Of a stretch of 64,000 nucleotides of DNA, positions 43,187 to 52,018 are shown in pieces. The notes beneath the pieces are model-generated. The model had not been told where the DNA came from. It made no database searches and saw only the letters and a program-made list of their open reading frames with translations. The position numbers and the translations under genes are program-made. This DNA is from Hyphomonas pacifica (lineage in GTDB: Bacteria > Pseudomonadota > Alphaproteobacteria > Caulobacterales > Hyphomonadaceae): positions 1-64,000 of the forward strand of contig NZ_AWFA01000006.1 of NCBI RefSeq assembly GCF_000682675.1. The letters are read 5' to 3'. Every line of letters starts with the position of its first letter. Within the stretch, counting starts at the first letter, position 1.

Positions 43187-44353
43187 TTAAAGCATGGCCG
43201 CTTCTTCAGCGAAGGCCCAGTCGAGCCAAGGCGTCAGTTTCGCGACATCGGATGGTTCCACTGTACCCCCGCACCAGATGCGTAGTCCCGGAGGAGCCTT
43301 TGCGTATCCGGCCGCGTCAAAGCAGGCGTTTTCCTTTTCGAGGCGCTTCATCATCGCTTTCACGAAAGCGCGCTGTCCCGCTTCGTCAAGGCCCGCAACA
43401 CGCGGATCAACGATCTTGAACGTCACGCCGGTATTCGAGCGAACATCCGCATCCGGACAGAGGAAGTCGACCCAGTCGGTATTGGCAACCCAGTCTGTCA
43501 AAATGCCGAGGCTTTCGTCGGAACGAGCTTTGAGGGCTTTCCAGCCACCAAGTTCTTCGCACCAGTCGAGGGCTTGCAGATAGTCTTCGACGCACAGCAT
43601 GGAGGGCGTGTTGATCGTGGAGCCTTCGAAAAGATCCTCATTCAGCTTGCCGCCTTTGGTCATGCGGAACAGTTTCGGCAGAGCGCGATCCGGCGTGTAG
43701 GTTTCCAGGCGTTTCACGGCGTTCGGGCTGAGGATCAGCATGCCGTGAGCAGCTTCCCCGCCAAGGATTTTCTGCCAGGAATAGGTAACCACATCGAGTT
43801 TCTCCCACTCGATATCCTGGGCAAATGCGGCAGAGGTCGCGTCGCAGATTACGACCCGGTCCGGGTTAGGCTTTATCCAATCGGCATTCCGGACGCGCAC
43901 GCCGGATGTGGTGCCGTTCCAGGTGAAGATGATGTCGGCATCATCGCGAGCCTTTTCGAAAGGCGGCAGTTCGCCATACTCGCCGACATAGGTATTGCAG
44001 TCTGCCAGTTTCAGCTGCTTCGTCGCGTCGGTGACCCAGTCCTGGCCAAAGCTTTCCCAGGCAAAGACATCTACCGGCTTCGCACCTAGCATGGACCACA
44101 TGCACATCTCAACAGCGCCCGTGTCAGAGGCTGGAACGATGGCAACACGATAGCCTTCCGGCAAACCAAGAATGGTCTTTGTGCGCTCGATCGCATCCTT
44201 CAGCTTCTTCTTCGCATCACCGGAACGGTGCGAACGGCCAAGGGCTGCAGTGTTGAGTTTTTCGAGAGAGAATCCGGGACGCTTAGCGGTCGGTCCGGAA
44301 GAAAAATGCGGGCATGCTGGCAGCACATCCGGCTTGGGGACGGTATTCGTCAT
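43187..44353 (-). CDS. serC: Phosphoserine aminotransferase
   Basis: The 388-aa enzyme converts 3-phosphohydroxypyruvate with glutamate to phosphoserine. It has HFSSGPTAKRPGFSLEKL at the N-terminus and VTYSWQKILGGEAAHGM with the PLP lysine (about residues 190-206), the pattern of the alphaproteobacterial SerC family. The ATG at 44353 is chosen because TAGGAGT precedes it. Hairpins that cover this ribosome site lie directly upstream. serA follows 110 bp downstream on the same strand. Confidence 0.95.
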   Translation of the reverse strand: MTNTVPKPDVLPACPHFSSGPTAKRPGFSLEKLNTAALGRSHRSGDAKKKLKDAIERTKTILGLPEGYRVAIVPASDTGAVEMCMWSMLGAKPVDVFAWESFGQDWVTDATKQLKLADCNTYVGEYGELPPFEKARDDADIIFTWNGTTSGVRVRNADWIKPNPDRVVICDATSAAFAQDIEWEKLDVVTYSWQKILGGEAAHGMLILSPNAVKRLETYTPDRALPKLFRMTKGGKLNEDLFEGSTINTPSMLCVEDYLQALDWCEELGGWKALKARSDESLGILTDWVANTDWVDFLCPDADVRSNTGVTFKIVDPRVAGLDEAGQRAFVKAMMKRLEKENACFDAAGYAKAPPGLRIWCGGTVEPSDVAKLTPWLDWAFAEEAAML

Positions 44354-44360
44354 CTGTTTT

Positions 44361-44401
44361 ACTCCTATCCTCACAGATAGGCTGAGCGCCGTTGGGGGCG
44401 C
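44361..44401 (-). promoter_or_regulatory. serC leader hairpins (serC-motif-like RNA element)
   Basis: Directly before serC the minus strand holds GCGCC-CCCAAC-GGCGC (44386-44401) and CCTATC-TGTGAG-GATAGG (44364-44381), the latter overlapping the ribosome site GATAGGAG. A conserved RNA element called the serC motif is known at this position in Alphaproteobacteria. The match is by position and layout; no alignment was made. Confidence 0.5.
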
Positions 44402-44487
44402 CTGGCCCGCCGCGTCTGTCTCACAAATCCGGGGCGCTTGCAAATGACATTATTGCATAAGTCCTGCCCGAATGGTTCATTTGACAG

Positions 44488-45324
44488 ATGACCCTGACCA
44501 TTCAGCCTCTTACCGGTACGCTTGGCGCAGAAATTCGTGGCGCAGACCTGAAGGCGGGCCTGTCGAATGAGGCTTTCGACGCGGTCCATCAGGCCTTTTT
44601 GGATTACAAGGTGATCGTCTTGCGCGGCCAGCAAGGCCTGACGCCGGACCAGCAGAAGGATTTCGCTCGGCGGTTCGGCACGCTGAACATTCACCCTTAC
44701 GTAAAGGGCATGGGCAGGCATCCGGAACTTCTTGAGATCATCAAGGAGCCGGACGAGAAGACCAATTTCGGCGGCGGTTGGCATTCCGACATGAGCTTTC
44801 TGGAAGAGCCCGCCCTCGGCTCCATCCTGCACGCCATCGAAGTGCCGCCCTATGGCGGGGACACGCTCTTCGCCGACCAGCAGGCCGCATATGAGCGCCT
44901 GTCCCCGGGTCTCAAGAAGACGCTGGAGGGCATGAGCGCCATTCACACTGCCAGCAAGGAATATGGCGCCGACGGCTATTCCGCCGCTGTGCGCCAGTCC
45001 ATGGATGCCAAGTCTGCGCCCGACGCACCGGAATACGAGCACCCCGTGATCCGCACCCATCCGGAAACGGGCCGTAAGGGCTTGTTCATCAATCCGGCCT
45101 TCACGCTGCGCTTTGCTGGCTGGAGCCGGAAAGAGAGCCGACCGCTACTAACCTATCTATTCGATCTCTCAAGGGAAGAGCGTAACACATGCCGCATCCG
45201 CTGGCAGGCGGGAGATGTGACGATGTGGGATAATCGCTGTGTCTGGCACTATGCCTTGAACGACTATCACGGTCACCGCCGCCATATGCGCCGGGCCACG
45301 ATCAATGGGGACAAGCCCCGCTAG
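44488..45324 (+). CDS. TauD/TfdA-family Fe(II)/2-oxoglutarate dioxygenase
   Basis: The 278-aa enzyme has the iron-binding HxD in GGGWHSDMSF (about residues 91-100), the 2-oxoglutarate-binding region HPETGRKGLFIN and the distal histidine with arginine in MWDNRCVWHYALNDYHGHRRHMRR (about 247-270). This family hydroxylates sulfonates, carnitine precursors or herbicide acids; the substrate is unknown. It is divergent from serC and not part of a visible sulfonate uptake cluster. Confidence 0.88.
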   Translation: MTLTIQPLTGTLGAEIRGADLKAGLSNEAFDAVHQAFLDYKVIVLRGQQGLTPDQQKDFARRFGTLNIHPYVKGMGRHPELLEIIKEPDEKTNFGGGWHSDMSFLEEPALGSILHAIEVPPYGGDTLFADQQAAYERLSPGLKKTLEGMSAIHTASKEYGADGYSAAVRQSMDAKSAPDAPEYEHPVIRTHPETGRKGLFINPAFTLRFAGWSRKESRPLLTYLFDLSREERNTCRIRWQAGDVTMWDNRCVWHYALNDYHGHRRHMRRATINGDKPR

Positions 45325-45333
45325 CAAGCCGCC

Positions 45334-45987
45334 TCAGTCCGTTATCGGGCTGGCACCCCAGGCGATCAGGGCCTGACCGCCGAAATAGAGAAACCAGAGA
45401 GCAATCGAGGGCAGGGGCCGTTTGGGTGCGCCGTCAGGGTGCTTGAACAGCTCAGTCGACAGGATGACATCCGAGGCGATGAACATCAGGGCGCCTATCA
45501 TGATCGGCAGGAAGGCAGAGTCCAGACGCAATGCTGCTGCGCCCATCATCAGAATGACACCGCCATAGAGAAAGACCGGCCAGCGCATCTTCGGCGGCAG
45601 CCACGGAGCCAGCCAGCGAATAAACAGCACGCCTGATAATATGAGGCCGGATAGTGCGGCCAGGATCAGCCAGCTCTGGTCAGCTTGAGGTAAGGTCCAG
45701 AACAGGGCGATATAGGCAACATGCGCCGCAAAAAACGCGCCCATTCCCGGCAGCAGGAATCTGTCGTCTTCATCTGCTTCCAGAAAGAAATCGCCGAGCG
45801 AGCTGAGTGCAAGGCCAGCCACAACCGGCAACGGTCCGCCCACCATAAAGGCCCATACTGCCAGCAGAGCTGTAGAGGCTGTCTTGATGATCAGTTTGAG
45901 CAGGCTGTGCCTGCGCCAACTGAAGGCTGCGCCAAACAACGTAGCCAGCGCGAGCGAGCCCAGCACGATATAGGTGACGGGCGTCAC
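45334..45987 (-). CDS. YhhN-family membrane protein (lysoplasmalogenase)
   Basis: The 217-aa protein has about eight hydrophobic segments and the YhhN hallmarks LSSLGDFFLE (about residues 62-71) and GALMFIASDVILS (about 166-178), whose aspartates are the likely catalytic residues. Family members hydrolyse the vinyl-ether bond of lysoplasmalogens. It starts at a GTG at 45987, 5 bp after the stop of the DUF1232 gene, so the two are one operon. Confidence 0.87.
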   Translation of the reverse strand: MTPVTYIVLGSLALATLFGAAFSWRRHSLLKLIIKTASTALLAVWAFMVGGPLPVVAGLALSSLGDFFLEADEDDRFLLPGMGAFFAAHVAYIALFWTLPQADQSWLILAALSGLILSGVLFIRWLAPWLPPKMRWPVFLYGGVILMMGAAALRLDSAFLPIMIGALMFIASDVILSTELFKHPDGAPKRPLPSIALWFLYFGGQALIAWGASPITD

Positions 45988-45992
45988 GCCGC

Positions 45993-46394
45993 TTAGTCGC
46001 TCTGCTTTACGGGTTCCGGCAGACGCAGCAGGCGCCTGGCCATACCGCGATGCGTATCTTTCACATGCATGCCGACAATGCCAAGCGCGGTCGCAAGAAC
46101 CGTCGCGTCATCGGTGAACCCGAGGCCTGCGATAAAATCCGGCAGCAAATCCACAGGCATCACGAAATAGGCTGCGGCTGCGAAAAGTACGCCTTTTGCC
46201 TTCATCGGTGTTTCAGGATCGCGCGCGGCGAAATAGGCCGCTGCCAGATCATCGGCGAAAGGGATTTTTCCCGCAACTTTCAGAAGCTTCGGGACCAGTC
46301 CTTGCGCTGTGCGCTCATTGCGCTCAATGGATTGCGGCGTGAAACGCCCATCAGCGCCCTTGATTGTGTTGATAATTTCCGCTGCGTCAGACAT
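45993..46394 (-). CDS. YkvA family (DUF1232) protein
   Basis: The 133-aa protein contains the DUF1232 core (FAAAAYFVMPVDLLPDFIAGLGFTDDATVL, about residues 71-100) with membrane-associated helices. Function is unknown. It is cotranscribed with the YhhN gene and divergent from the SDR gene. Confidence 0.85.
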   Translation of the reverse strand: MSDAAEIINTIKGADGRFTPQSIERNERTAQGLVPKLLKVAGKIPFADDLAAAYFAARDPETPMKAKGVLFAAAAYFVMPVDLLPDFIAGLGFTDDATVLATALGIVGMHVKDTHRGMARRLLRLPEPVKQSD

Positions 46395-46459
46395 TGCGTC
46401 CTCCTCCCAGCACTATAGACCAAGTGTGTATCAACGAAAACTAGGGAGGGCAGCGGCCC

Positions 46460-47242
46460 ATGGAACTCAATTCGAATATCTCCGCCGTGATCACGGGCGG
46501 TGCCTCTGGTCTCGGTGCCGCAACGGCAACAAAACTGGCCAAGGAATATGGCGTCAAGGTCGCCCTGTTTGACCTGAACGAGGAGAAGGGTGAAGCACTC
46601 GCCAAGGAACTCGGCGGTGTCTTCTGCAACGTCAACGTCACTGACGAAGCCTCTGTTGACGCCGGCTTTGAAAAGGCCCGCGCAGCCATTGGCCAAGAGC
46701 GTATCCTTGTGAATTGCGCCGGTACGGGTAACGCCATCAAGACGGCCAGCCGCGACAAGCAGAGCGGTGAGATCAAGCACTTCCCGCTCGATAAGTTCAA
46801 CATGATTATCCAGATCAATCTGGTCGGCACCTTCCGCTGCATCGCGAAATCTGCTGCAGGCATGATGACACTGGACCCGATCGAGGGTGAGCGCGGCGCT
46901 ATCGTCAACACGGCTTCCGTTGCCGCTGAAGATGGTCAGATGGGCCAAGCGGCCTATTCCGCATCCAAGGGCGGTGTTGTCGGCATGACCCTGCCGATCG
47001 CCCGCGACCTCTCGCGTGAGCTGATCCGCGTCAACACAATTTTGCCGGGCATCTTTAATACTCCGCTGATGCAGGGCGCTCCGGACAATGTGAAACAGGC
47101 GTTGGCGGCCTCTGTGCCGAACCCGGCCCGTCTTGGCAATCCGGAAGAGTATGCATCTCTCGCGACAGAGATGATCCGCAACGGCTACTTCAATGGTGAG
47201 GATGTCCGTCTCGACGGCGCAATCCGTATGGCACCGCGCTGA
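46460..47242 (+). CDS. Short-chain dehydrogenase (3-hydroxyacyl-CoA dehydrogenase type II-like)
   Basis: The 260-aa SDR has the NAD site ITGGASGLGAATA (about residues 12-24), NCAGTGNA, the catalytic serine region NTASVAAEDGQMGQAAYSASKGG with YxxxK (about 169-173) and the C-terminal EYASLATEMIRNGYFNGEDVRLDGAIRM. The wording is close to HSD17B10-type enzymes that oxidise 3-hydroxyacyl-CoA in fatty acid breakdown. Its own terminator follows. The substrate is inferred. Confidence 0.88.
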   Translation: MELNSNISAVITGGASGLGAATATKLAKEYGVKVALFDLNEEKGEALAKELGGVFCNVNVTDEASVDAGFEKARAAIGQERILVNCAGTGNAIKTASRDKQSGEIKHFPLDKFNMIIQINLVGTFRCIAKSAAGMMTLDPIEGERGAIVNTASVAAEDGQMGQAAYSASKGGVVGMTLPIARDLSRELIRVNTILPGIFNTPLMQGAPDNVKQALAASVPNPARLGNPEEYASLATEMIRNGYFNGEDVRLDGAIRMAPR

Positions 47243-47268
47243 TTGGGCACCAGCTGTTACGAATGTAG

Positions 47269-47299
47269 AAAAGCCCGTTCATTCGAGCGGGCTTTTTTA
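47269..47299 (+). terminator. Terminator of the SDR gene
   Basis: AAAAGCCCG and CGGGCTTTT pair around TTCATTCGAG and run into TTTTTT on the plus strand, 27 bp after the SDR stop. Confidence 0.85.
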
Positions 47300-47382
47300 A
47301 TCCATGTTATGTGTACGGACCATCCCTGTCTGGAACCTGACCTGCTGCAAGGCGTAAGTTCGAAAAACAAAGGGAGTTATCC

Positions 47383-47748
47383 ATGGAAAAGCGCGAAAGC
47401 AGACTGATTGATCACATTCACATTCGTGTTTCGGACCTTGAAGTCAGCCAGCATTTTTACAAGGCTGTTCTGGGTGCGCTCGGTATCGAATATATTTCTG
47501 ATGAAGCGCATTTTTCTGCTGACGAGCTTTGGATCGACCAGGGTGAAAGCCAGTCCTGTATTCATATTGCCTTCAAGGCCAAGGGGCGCGACATGGTTGA
47601 CCGCTGGTATGAGGCAGGACTGGAGGCTGGCGGCTATGACAATGGCGTACCAGGTCTGAGGGATCACCACCCTGGATATTATGCGGCCTTCCTACTTGAT
47701 CCGGATGGGAACAATATTGAGGCCGTATTTCATGGCGAGGCCGACTAG
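47383..47748 (+). CDS. VOC-family (glyoxalase/dioxygenase fold) protein
   Basis: The 121-aa protein is a single VOC unit: an N-terminal DHIHIRVSDLEVSQHFY, AFKAKGRDMVDRWY and a C-terminal YYAAFLLDPDGNNIEAVFH with the metal-binding Glu. Proteins of this size act as lyases, dioxygenases or resistance proteins; the substrate is unknown. AAAGGGAG precedes the ATG. Confidence 0.88.
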   Translation: MEKRESRLIDHIHIRVSDLEVSQHFYKAVLGALGIEYISDEAHFSADELWIDQGESQSCIHIAFKAKGRDMVDRWYEAGLEAGGYDNGVPGLRDHHPGYYAAFLLDPDGNNIEAVFHGEAD

Positions 47749-47767
47749 GGATTTTGCCGCATGAAAG

Positions 47768-47798
47768 AAAGGCCCGCCCCAGGGGAGGGCGGACCTTT
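47768..47798. terminator. Bidirectional terminator between the VOC and VWA genes
   Basis: AAAGGCCCGCCC pairs with GGGCGGACCTTT (one mismatch) around a 7-nt loop. It serves convergent genes on both strands. Confidence 0.7.
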
Positions 47799-47851
47799 AA
47801 ATGGGGGTGGGACACGAGAATGGCAGGGAACCCAGCCCCCGGTCGTCCCCT

Positions 47852-48613
47852 TTACTGTCCCTTGCGTTGTTTAACGCCTTCCTCGTCAGCAATTGCGCGA
47901 TCTTCTTCATTGAAGATGATTTCTGATTCCTCGCCCTTTCCATAGGCGCGGGACTTCTTGGCCAGCGCGGACATGCTGTCCTGCATGGATCCTTGGCCCA
48001 CAGCCATGCGCTTGGCTGCTGACACGCCGACAGCTTCGGCATCGTCAAAGCGGGCAAATTCGGCGCCCAGGAAAACAACTTCCCAGCCTTTGGACTCTGC
48101 GCGTTCCAGTGCGGCCTTGGCACCGTCTTTGGTAAGTTCCCGTGATGAGTTTTCTAGCCCGTCTGTCATGATAACAATCACGGCCTTTTCCGGCTTGTCG
48201 GCTTCAGCGAGGGAGACCATGCGGCCAATGGCGTCAAACAACGGGGTCATGCCGCGCGGACTTGCCTCGTCATTGGTGACATTTGTCCAGTCCTCGGCTT
48301 TGACCTGCTTGCGCAACACGTCGAATTGCATGCCGTCCTGATAATCAAAGATAGCGAGTGTCACATCTGTCTTGATATCACTGCCTTCTGTCTCGCCTTC
48401 ATCGGCCTCGCCGACGCTTGCAGCATAAGCGTTGACGGAGTTCAGGGCCTCGTCCCAGATAGTGCTCATGGAACCTGTACGGTCCAGCAGGATGTAGGAA
48501 TGTACCGCCCCCGGATCTTTATCAGGTTCCGGTGCTGGAATCTTTGCGGCGGCCGGCCCCATCATGGCGATGGATGCGGCGCCTGCGGCGAGTGTGGCGA
48601 TGAGAGATTTCAT
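47852..48613 (-). CDS. Secreted VWA-domain protein
   Basis: The 253-aa protein has a signal peptide (MKSLIATLAAGAASIAMMGPAAA) and a von Willebrand A domain starting with the MIDAS pattern LLDRTGSMS (about residues 42-50) and continuing with MTDGLENSSRELTKD. The C-terminus is charged. The ATG at 48613 is preferred because it gives a signal peptide and has GGGAAGGG upstream. Likely a periplasmic metal-dependent protein-binding factor; partners unknown. Confidence 0.85.
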   Translation of the reverse strand: MKSLIATLAAGAASIAMMGPAAAKIPAPEPDKDPGAVHSYILLDRTGSMSTIWDEALNSVNAYAASVGEADEGETEGSDIKTDVTLAIFDYQDGMQFDVLRKQVKAEDWTNVTNDEASPRGMTPLFDAIGRMVSLAEADKPEKAVIVIMTDGLENSSRELTKDGAKAALERAESKGWEVVFLGAEFARFDDAEAVGVSAAKRMAVGQGSMQDSMSALAKKSRAYGKGEESEIIFNEEDRAIADEEGVKQRKGQ

Positions 48614-48787
48614 GGGTGCGTCCCTTCCCGGTAGTATCTTGCATCTGTCAGGCCCCCTGCCTTGATGTAGAGTAATGTCCCCTGGGATTGGGGCGCACAT
48701 GTGGCATTAAGTAGTTGTTAGGATGGTAATCGCGCGTTCGAGACCATCCGTACCCGGCGAAACTGAATGGCTGTTCATTTTAACGCA

Positions 48788-48823
48788 ATCAGCCCGGAAG
48801 ACAGGCGTGTCTTCCGGGCTGAT
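48788..48823. terminator. 16-bp perfect hairpin after the desaturase gene
   Basis: ATCAGCCCGGAAGACA and its exact complement TGTCTTCCGGGCTGAT surround GGCG. It lies 39 bp after the desaturase stop. There is no strong T tract, but the stem is very stable. Confidence 0.65.
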
Positions 48824-48861
48824 GTGTGGGGCTTGGGCGGGGAACTTAAATGCCGCCTACC

Positions 48862-49755
48862 TCAGGCAAATTGCGGAGCGATCTTCAGGTTGCGAACCCA
48901 GCCAATCTTTTCCATGGCCAACAGGATGGTGCCATTATAATCGACGATCCGGTTCCAGATGCCATGGCGCGGACGGTGCAGGGCGCTGATCGGCTGGTCA
49001 TGATGGTGATCGTGAAACGCTTCGCCACCGGTCAGCAGGCCAATCAGGTGATCCGCCCAGAGCGGCGTTTTCAGATGGCCCAGCACATTGATGCCATAGA
49101 CCGTGGCGTGGAATTGAATGGCCCGACCGATCACGACGCTGGCATGGATCAGCGCAGTCAGCAGCAGCGAGCCGCCTGCCAGCCATACGATCAGATAGAT
49201 CACGGCCGGGATGACCAGATGCACCACCAGGCTGATCTCATTGTAGAAGCGGTCCATCCAGACAATGACCGGCTGGTTCTTCAGCCACATGGCGAGCGGG
49301 CGATCCATATCTTTCTTGTCGCGGAACAGGATCCAGCCAACCCAGGCCCAACGTTTGGACTCAAACGGATTGTGTGGGTCACCGGGCTTGTCGGAGAAGC
49401 GGTGGTGCTGGGAGTGGTAATTGACCCAATCCTTCACATTACCCTGCATGGCGATAACAAGATTGATCATGGTCAGCACTTGGCCCGGCACGGCCAGTTC
49501 GCCTGCGCGGTGCTGTAGGATGCGGTGCAGAGGTCCAATTCCGGCATTGCAGACAAAGATGGACGCTGCAACCGTGGCGATCGCGACGGGCACATACCAC
49601 CAATGGAAGGTCAGCGAGGACAAGAGTGCGCCTAGTAGAACCATGGTGATGAACAGGGCTGCGCCCAGCGCCGGATAGCCAAAGGCAGAGAAGAAGCTGG
49701 GAAAATTGAACGTTTTCCACGTCTTCGGAATGGCAAGCGAGCGAGGCAGAGTCAT
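48862..49755 (-). CDS. Membrane fatty acid desaturase (acyl-CoA desaturase family)
   Basis: The 297-aa protein has four hydrophobic stretches and the histidine boxes GPLHRILQHR (about residues 74-83), NYHSQHHRFSD (about 112-122) and AFHDHHHDQ, as in diiron acyl-CoA or acyl-lipid desaturases that introduce a double bond. GGAGACACC precedes the ATG. The first box is unusual (HRILQHR rather than HRLFSHR), so the regioselectivity is uncertain. Confidence 0.87.
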   Translation of the reverse strand: MTLPRSLAIPKTWKTFNFPSFFSAFGYPALGAALFITMVLLGALLSSLTFHWWYVPVAIATVAASIFVCNAGIGPLHRILQHRAGELAVPGQVLTMINLVIAMQGNVKDWVNYHSQHHRFSDKPGDPHNPFESKRWAWVGWILFRDKKDMDRPLAMWLKNQPVIVWMDRFYNEISLVVHLVIPAVIYLIVWLAGGSLLLTALIHASVVIGRAIQFHATVYGINVLGHLKTPLWADHLIGLLTGGEAFHDHHHDQPISALHRPRHGIWNRIVDYNGTILLAMEKIGWVRNLKIAPQFA

Positions 49756-49977
49756 TCAGGTGTCTCCTCAATGTCCGCGCCCCCGCGCGGATCTTGTTTT
49801 CATAAATTTCCGCTGAGCGGACCTATAATCTTTAAAGCCGGAGGAGGGGGCGCGTAAAGGATGCAGATGCGTCTCTGACGCAGTCGTGAAGACAAGTGTG
49901 GCGCAGGGGTGACGAGTGAGGTACAAAACGTGTACAAGTCTGTGAATAGTTGAGGCCAACCGGGCGGGAGGGGCTGA

Positions 49978-51174
49978 ATGGCGGATGACCGTCGCCTGTA
50001 CGATTTGCAACGGCTCCACACTTTGGGGCTGGATCTGGAGTCCAGTCAGGACGAGGCCGAGCTGAAAAGCCCCTGCCTGCTGACAGAGGATTGCCGTGAG
50101 TCCGGTGAGAACAGCCTCACGCTGAATCTTGAGACCGAGACATTCCACTGCGTAAATTGCAATCAGTCTGGTAGCTTGCGTGAGCTGGTCCGCGCCCTGG
50201 AAGGCGGCGCTCTTGTGCCGGTTAGCCCCGCCGAGCCAAAACCGCTGGAAGTTACCCGCATTGTTGACGCCGATTATACGCCGGTTGAGGTAAAGCCTGT
50301 TCAGGCGGTCGCGAAGAAGGCTGAGCCTAAAGTGCTGCAACTGAAGGACGCCCAGCGCATTCGCACACCTGAAGAGATCAGGATGGAGCATAAGCGCGCC
50401 AAACAGGCTGCGCGTGAAGGGCGTCATACGGGTGAGAAGATCATCATCACCCTTCTGGCGCTTGTCTTTCTTGGCGCCGGACTGTCGGCAGCCGCGCTCA
50501 GCGGCTTCGCCAATTATCAGGCTTTTTCCAGTTCCGTTGCCGATCCGCTGCAGGCGGGCGTCTGGGGCTGGACGGGCGTAATTGCGGCGGTCGTCTCCTT
50601 TGGTGGCTTTACCTTCTTCTATTGGCATACGGCCAACAGGCGCATGAAAGAGGGTGTTCGGGCGCTATTTTTCGCGTTGGCCGGGGCGGGGACATCCATT
50701 GTCGGCACGCAGATGTATATCGCCGCCAACAACAAGGCCGCAGAGATGGAGCAGGTGCAGGCCAGCTCCAATCGTGAAATCCTTGAAAGCCAGATCGCAG
50801 ACTGGCGCCGCCAGCTTGAGGGCATTCCGGCTGATACGCGCACCGTAGAGGGGCTTGAGACCTATCTCGCAGAGGTTGAGCGGGTCGGGCGCACGCATCA
50901 AAAGCCATATCGCGATGCACAAAACGAATTGGGGCTTGCAAAACGCCGGGACGAACTGCAGGCCAAGATCGAGACGGCCAATGCAGAGCTGCTGGGCACA
51001 GGCCAGGGCGAGATTCTCGTTCAGGCACAAACGCGCACCTCCATTCCGGGATGGTTCTTTGCGGGCATGCTGGAACTGTTTTCCAGTCAGGGCACATCCA
51101 TCGGCCTTGTCGCGCTGCTGATCCTGTATGGTCGACGTACAGTTAACCCGCCGACTGGCAGCGTTAACGCTTGA
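49978..51174 (+). CDS. Zinc-finger, membrane and coiled-coil protein of unknown function
   Basis: This 398-aa protein combines an N-terminal CHC2/DnaG-like zinc finger (SPCLLTEDC, then FHCVNCNQSGSLRELVRAL, about residues 31-76) with a proline-rich linker, three membrane segments (about 151-171, 198-216, 226-247), a coiled coil (about 255-345) and a last membrane segment (about 372-386). The zinc finger resembles those of DNA primases, but no primase core follows. GGGAGGGG precedes the ATG. I know no family with this order; related genes may exist in Hyphomonadaceae. A strong terminator follows. Confidence 0.7.
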   Translation: MADDRRLYDLQRLHTLGLDLESSQDEAELKSPCLLTEDCRESGENSLTLNLETETFHCVNCNQSGSLRELVRALEGGALVPVSPAEPKPLEVTRIVDADYTPVEVKPVQAVAKKAEPKVLQLKDAQRIRTPEEIRMEHKRAKQAAREGRHTGEKIIITLLALVFLGAGLSAAALSGFANYQAFSSSVADPLQAGVWGWTGVIAAVVSFGGFTFFYWHTANRRMKEGVRALFFALAGAGTSIVGTQMYIAANNKAAEMEQVQASSNREILESQIADWRRQLEGIPADTRTVEGLETYLAEVERVGRTHQKPYRDAQNELGLAKRRDELQAKIETANAELLGTGQGEILVQAQTRTSIPGWFFAGMLELFSSQGTSIGLVALLILYGRRTVNPPTGSVNA

Positions 51175-51256
51175 AAACCCTCAAAAAATGAACCTTTTCG
51201 GGCCCGAGGCATAGAATCTGTGAAGCAACGCTCTGGTGCTTCTCCATCCAACTTAC

Positions 51257-51285
51257 AAGCCGGTACAGAATGTACCGGCTTTTTC
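51257..51285 (+). terminator. Terminator after the zinc-finger membrane protein gene
   Basis: AAGCCGGTACA-GAA-TGTACCGGCTT is an 11-bp perfect stem followed by TTTT. It lies 82 bp after the stop. The region up to 51472 shows no further gene. Confidence 0.85.
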
Positions 51286-51472
51286 TTTGCTGCGTAGCAA
51301 TCCTTATGGAATCATGGCGTGCTTCTTGCGGAGTGAGGCCTGAACTGCACTATTCTTTGCAATATGTGCGGGAGATTGCCAAACGGGGCCGAGAGGACAG
51401 GAACATGATCCTGAGAACAGAGACAGCATGCCAGTCTGTGAAGAGGTACGGTAAACGGGATGGACGCCCGGC

Positions 51473-52018
51473 ATGAATTTGTTCTTCCGTTTTCTGCGCG
51501 TTTTCCTGCCAGCGTTTTTCTCCCGCCAGCGAACCAATCTGCTGGATGTGCACATCGTCAAATCCGCCGTCTGGCTGGGAGACCAGGACCCGATGGGGCA
51601 CATGACGAACTCACGATATTCCTCTTTCACAGACCTCGGCATCATGAATTTCATGGGCCGTACCGGCACGCTGAAAGCCTTCCGAAAGCGAGGCTGGATG
51701 CCGGTGATCCAGCATGAATCCCTTACCTTCTACAGGATGATGAAATTCCCGCAAAAGTTTGAACTGCGTACACAGATGGTGGGCTGGGAGGATTGCTATA
51801 TCTGCTTTCGGCACGAGTTTCATAGCAAGGGTAAGCTGATTGCCGAAAGCCGCATGGTTGCCCGTCTGACAGGCCGCCGGAAATCCAGGGTGACGGCAGA
51901 GATGGCGCTGGAAGCGCTCGGGCTTTCCGTCGAAAGCCCGCAACTGGGCCAGCGCTATCTGGATGCGATTGCAGACCTTAAGGCAAAGGCCGCTGAACGT
52001 GCGGCCGAGAAGGCCTAG
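51473..52018 (+). CDS. Acyl-CoA thioesterase-like protein (4HBT_2, THEM6-like)
   Basis: The 181-aa protein has the hot-dog fold signature WLGDQDPMGHMTNSRYSSFTDLG (about residues 34-56), with the catalytic aspartate region, and HEFHSKGKLIAESRMVARL. Family members hydrolyse acyl-CoA or act on membrane lipids. The stop TAG overlaps that of the convergent cdd gene: the palindrome CTAG at 52015-52018 gives the stop codon on both strands. Confidence 0.82.
   Translation: MNLFFRFLRVFLPAFFSRQRTNLLDVHIVKSAVWLGDQDPMGHMTNSRYSSFTDLGIMNFMGRTGTLKAFRKRGWMPVIQHESLTFYRMMKFPQKFELRTQMVGWEDCYICFRHEFHSKGKLIAESRMVARLTGRRKSRVTAEMALEALGLSVESPQLGQRYLDAIADLKAKAAERAAEKA

Noticed and set aside
42243-43190. Rightward open frame opposite serA
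   Set aside because: Antisense shadow of a full-length conserved enzyme.
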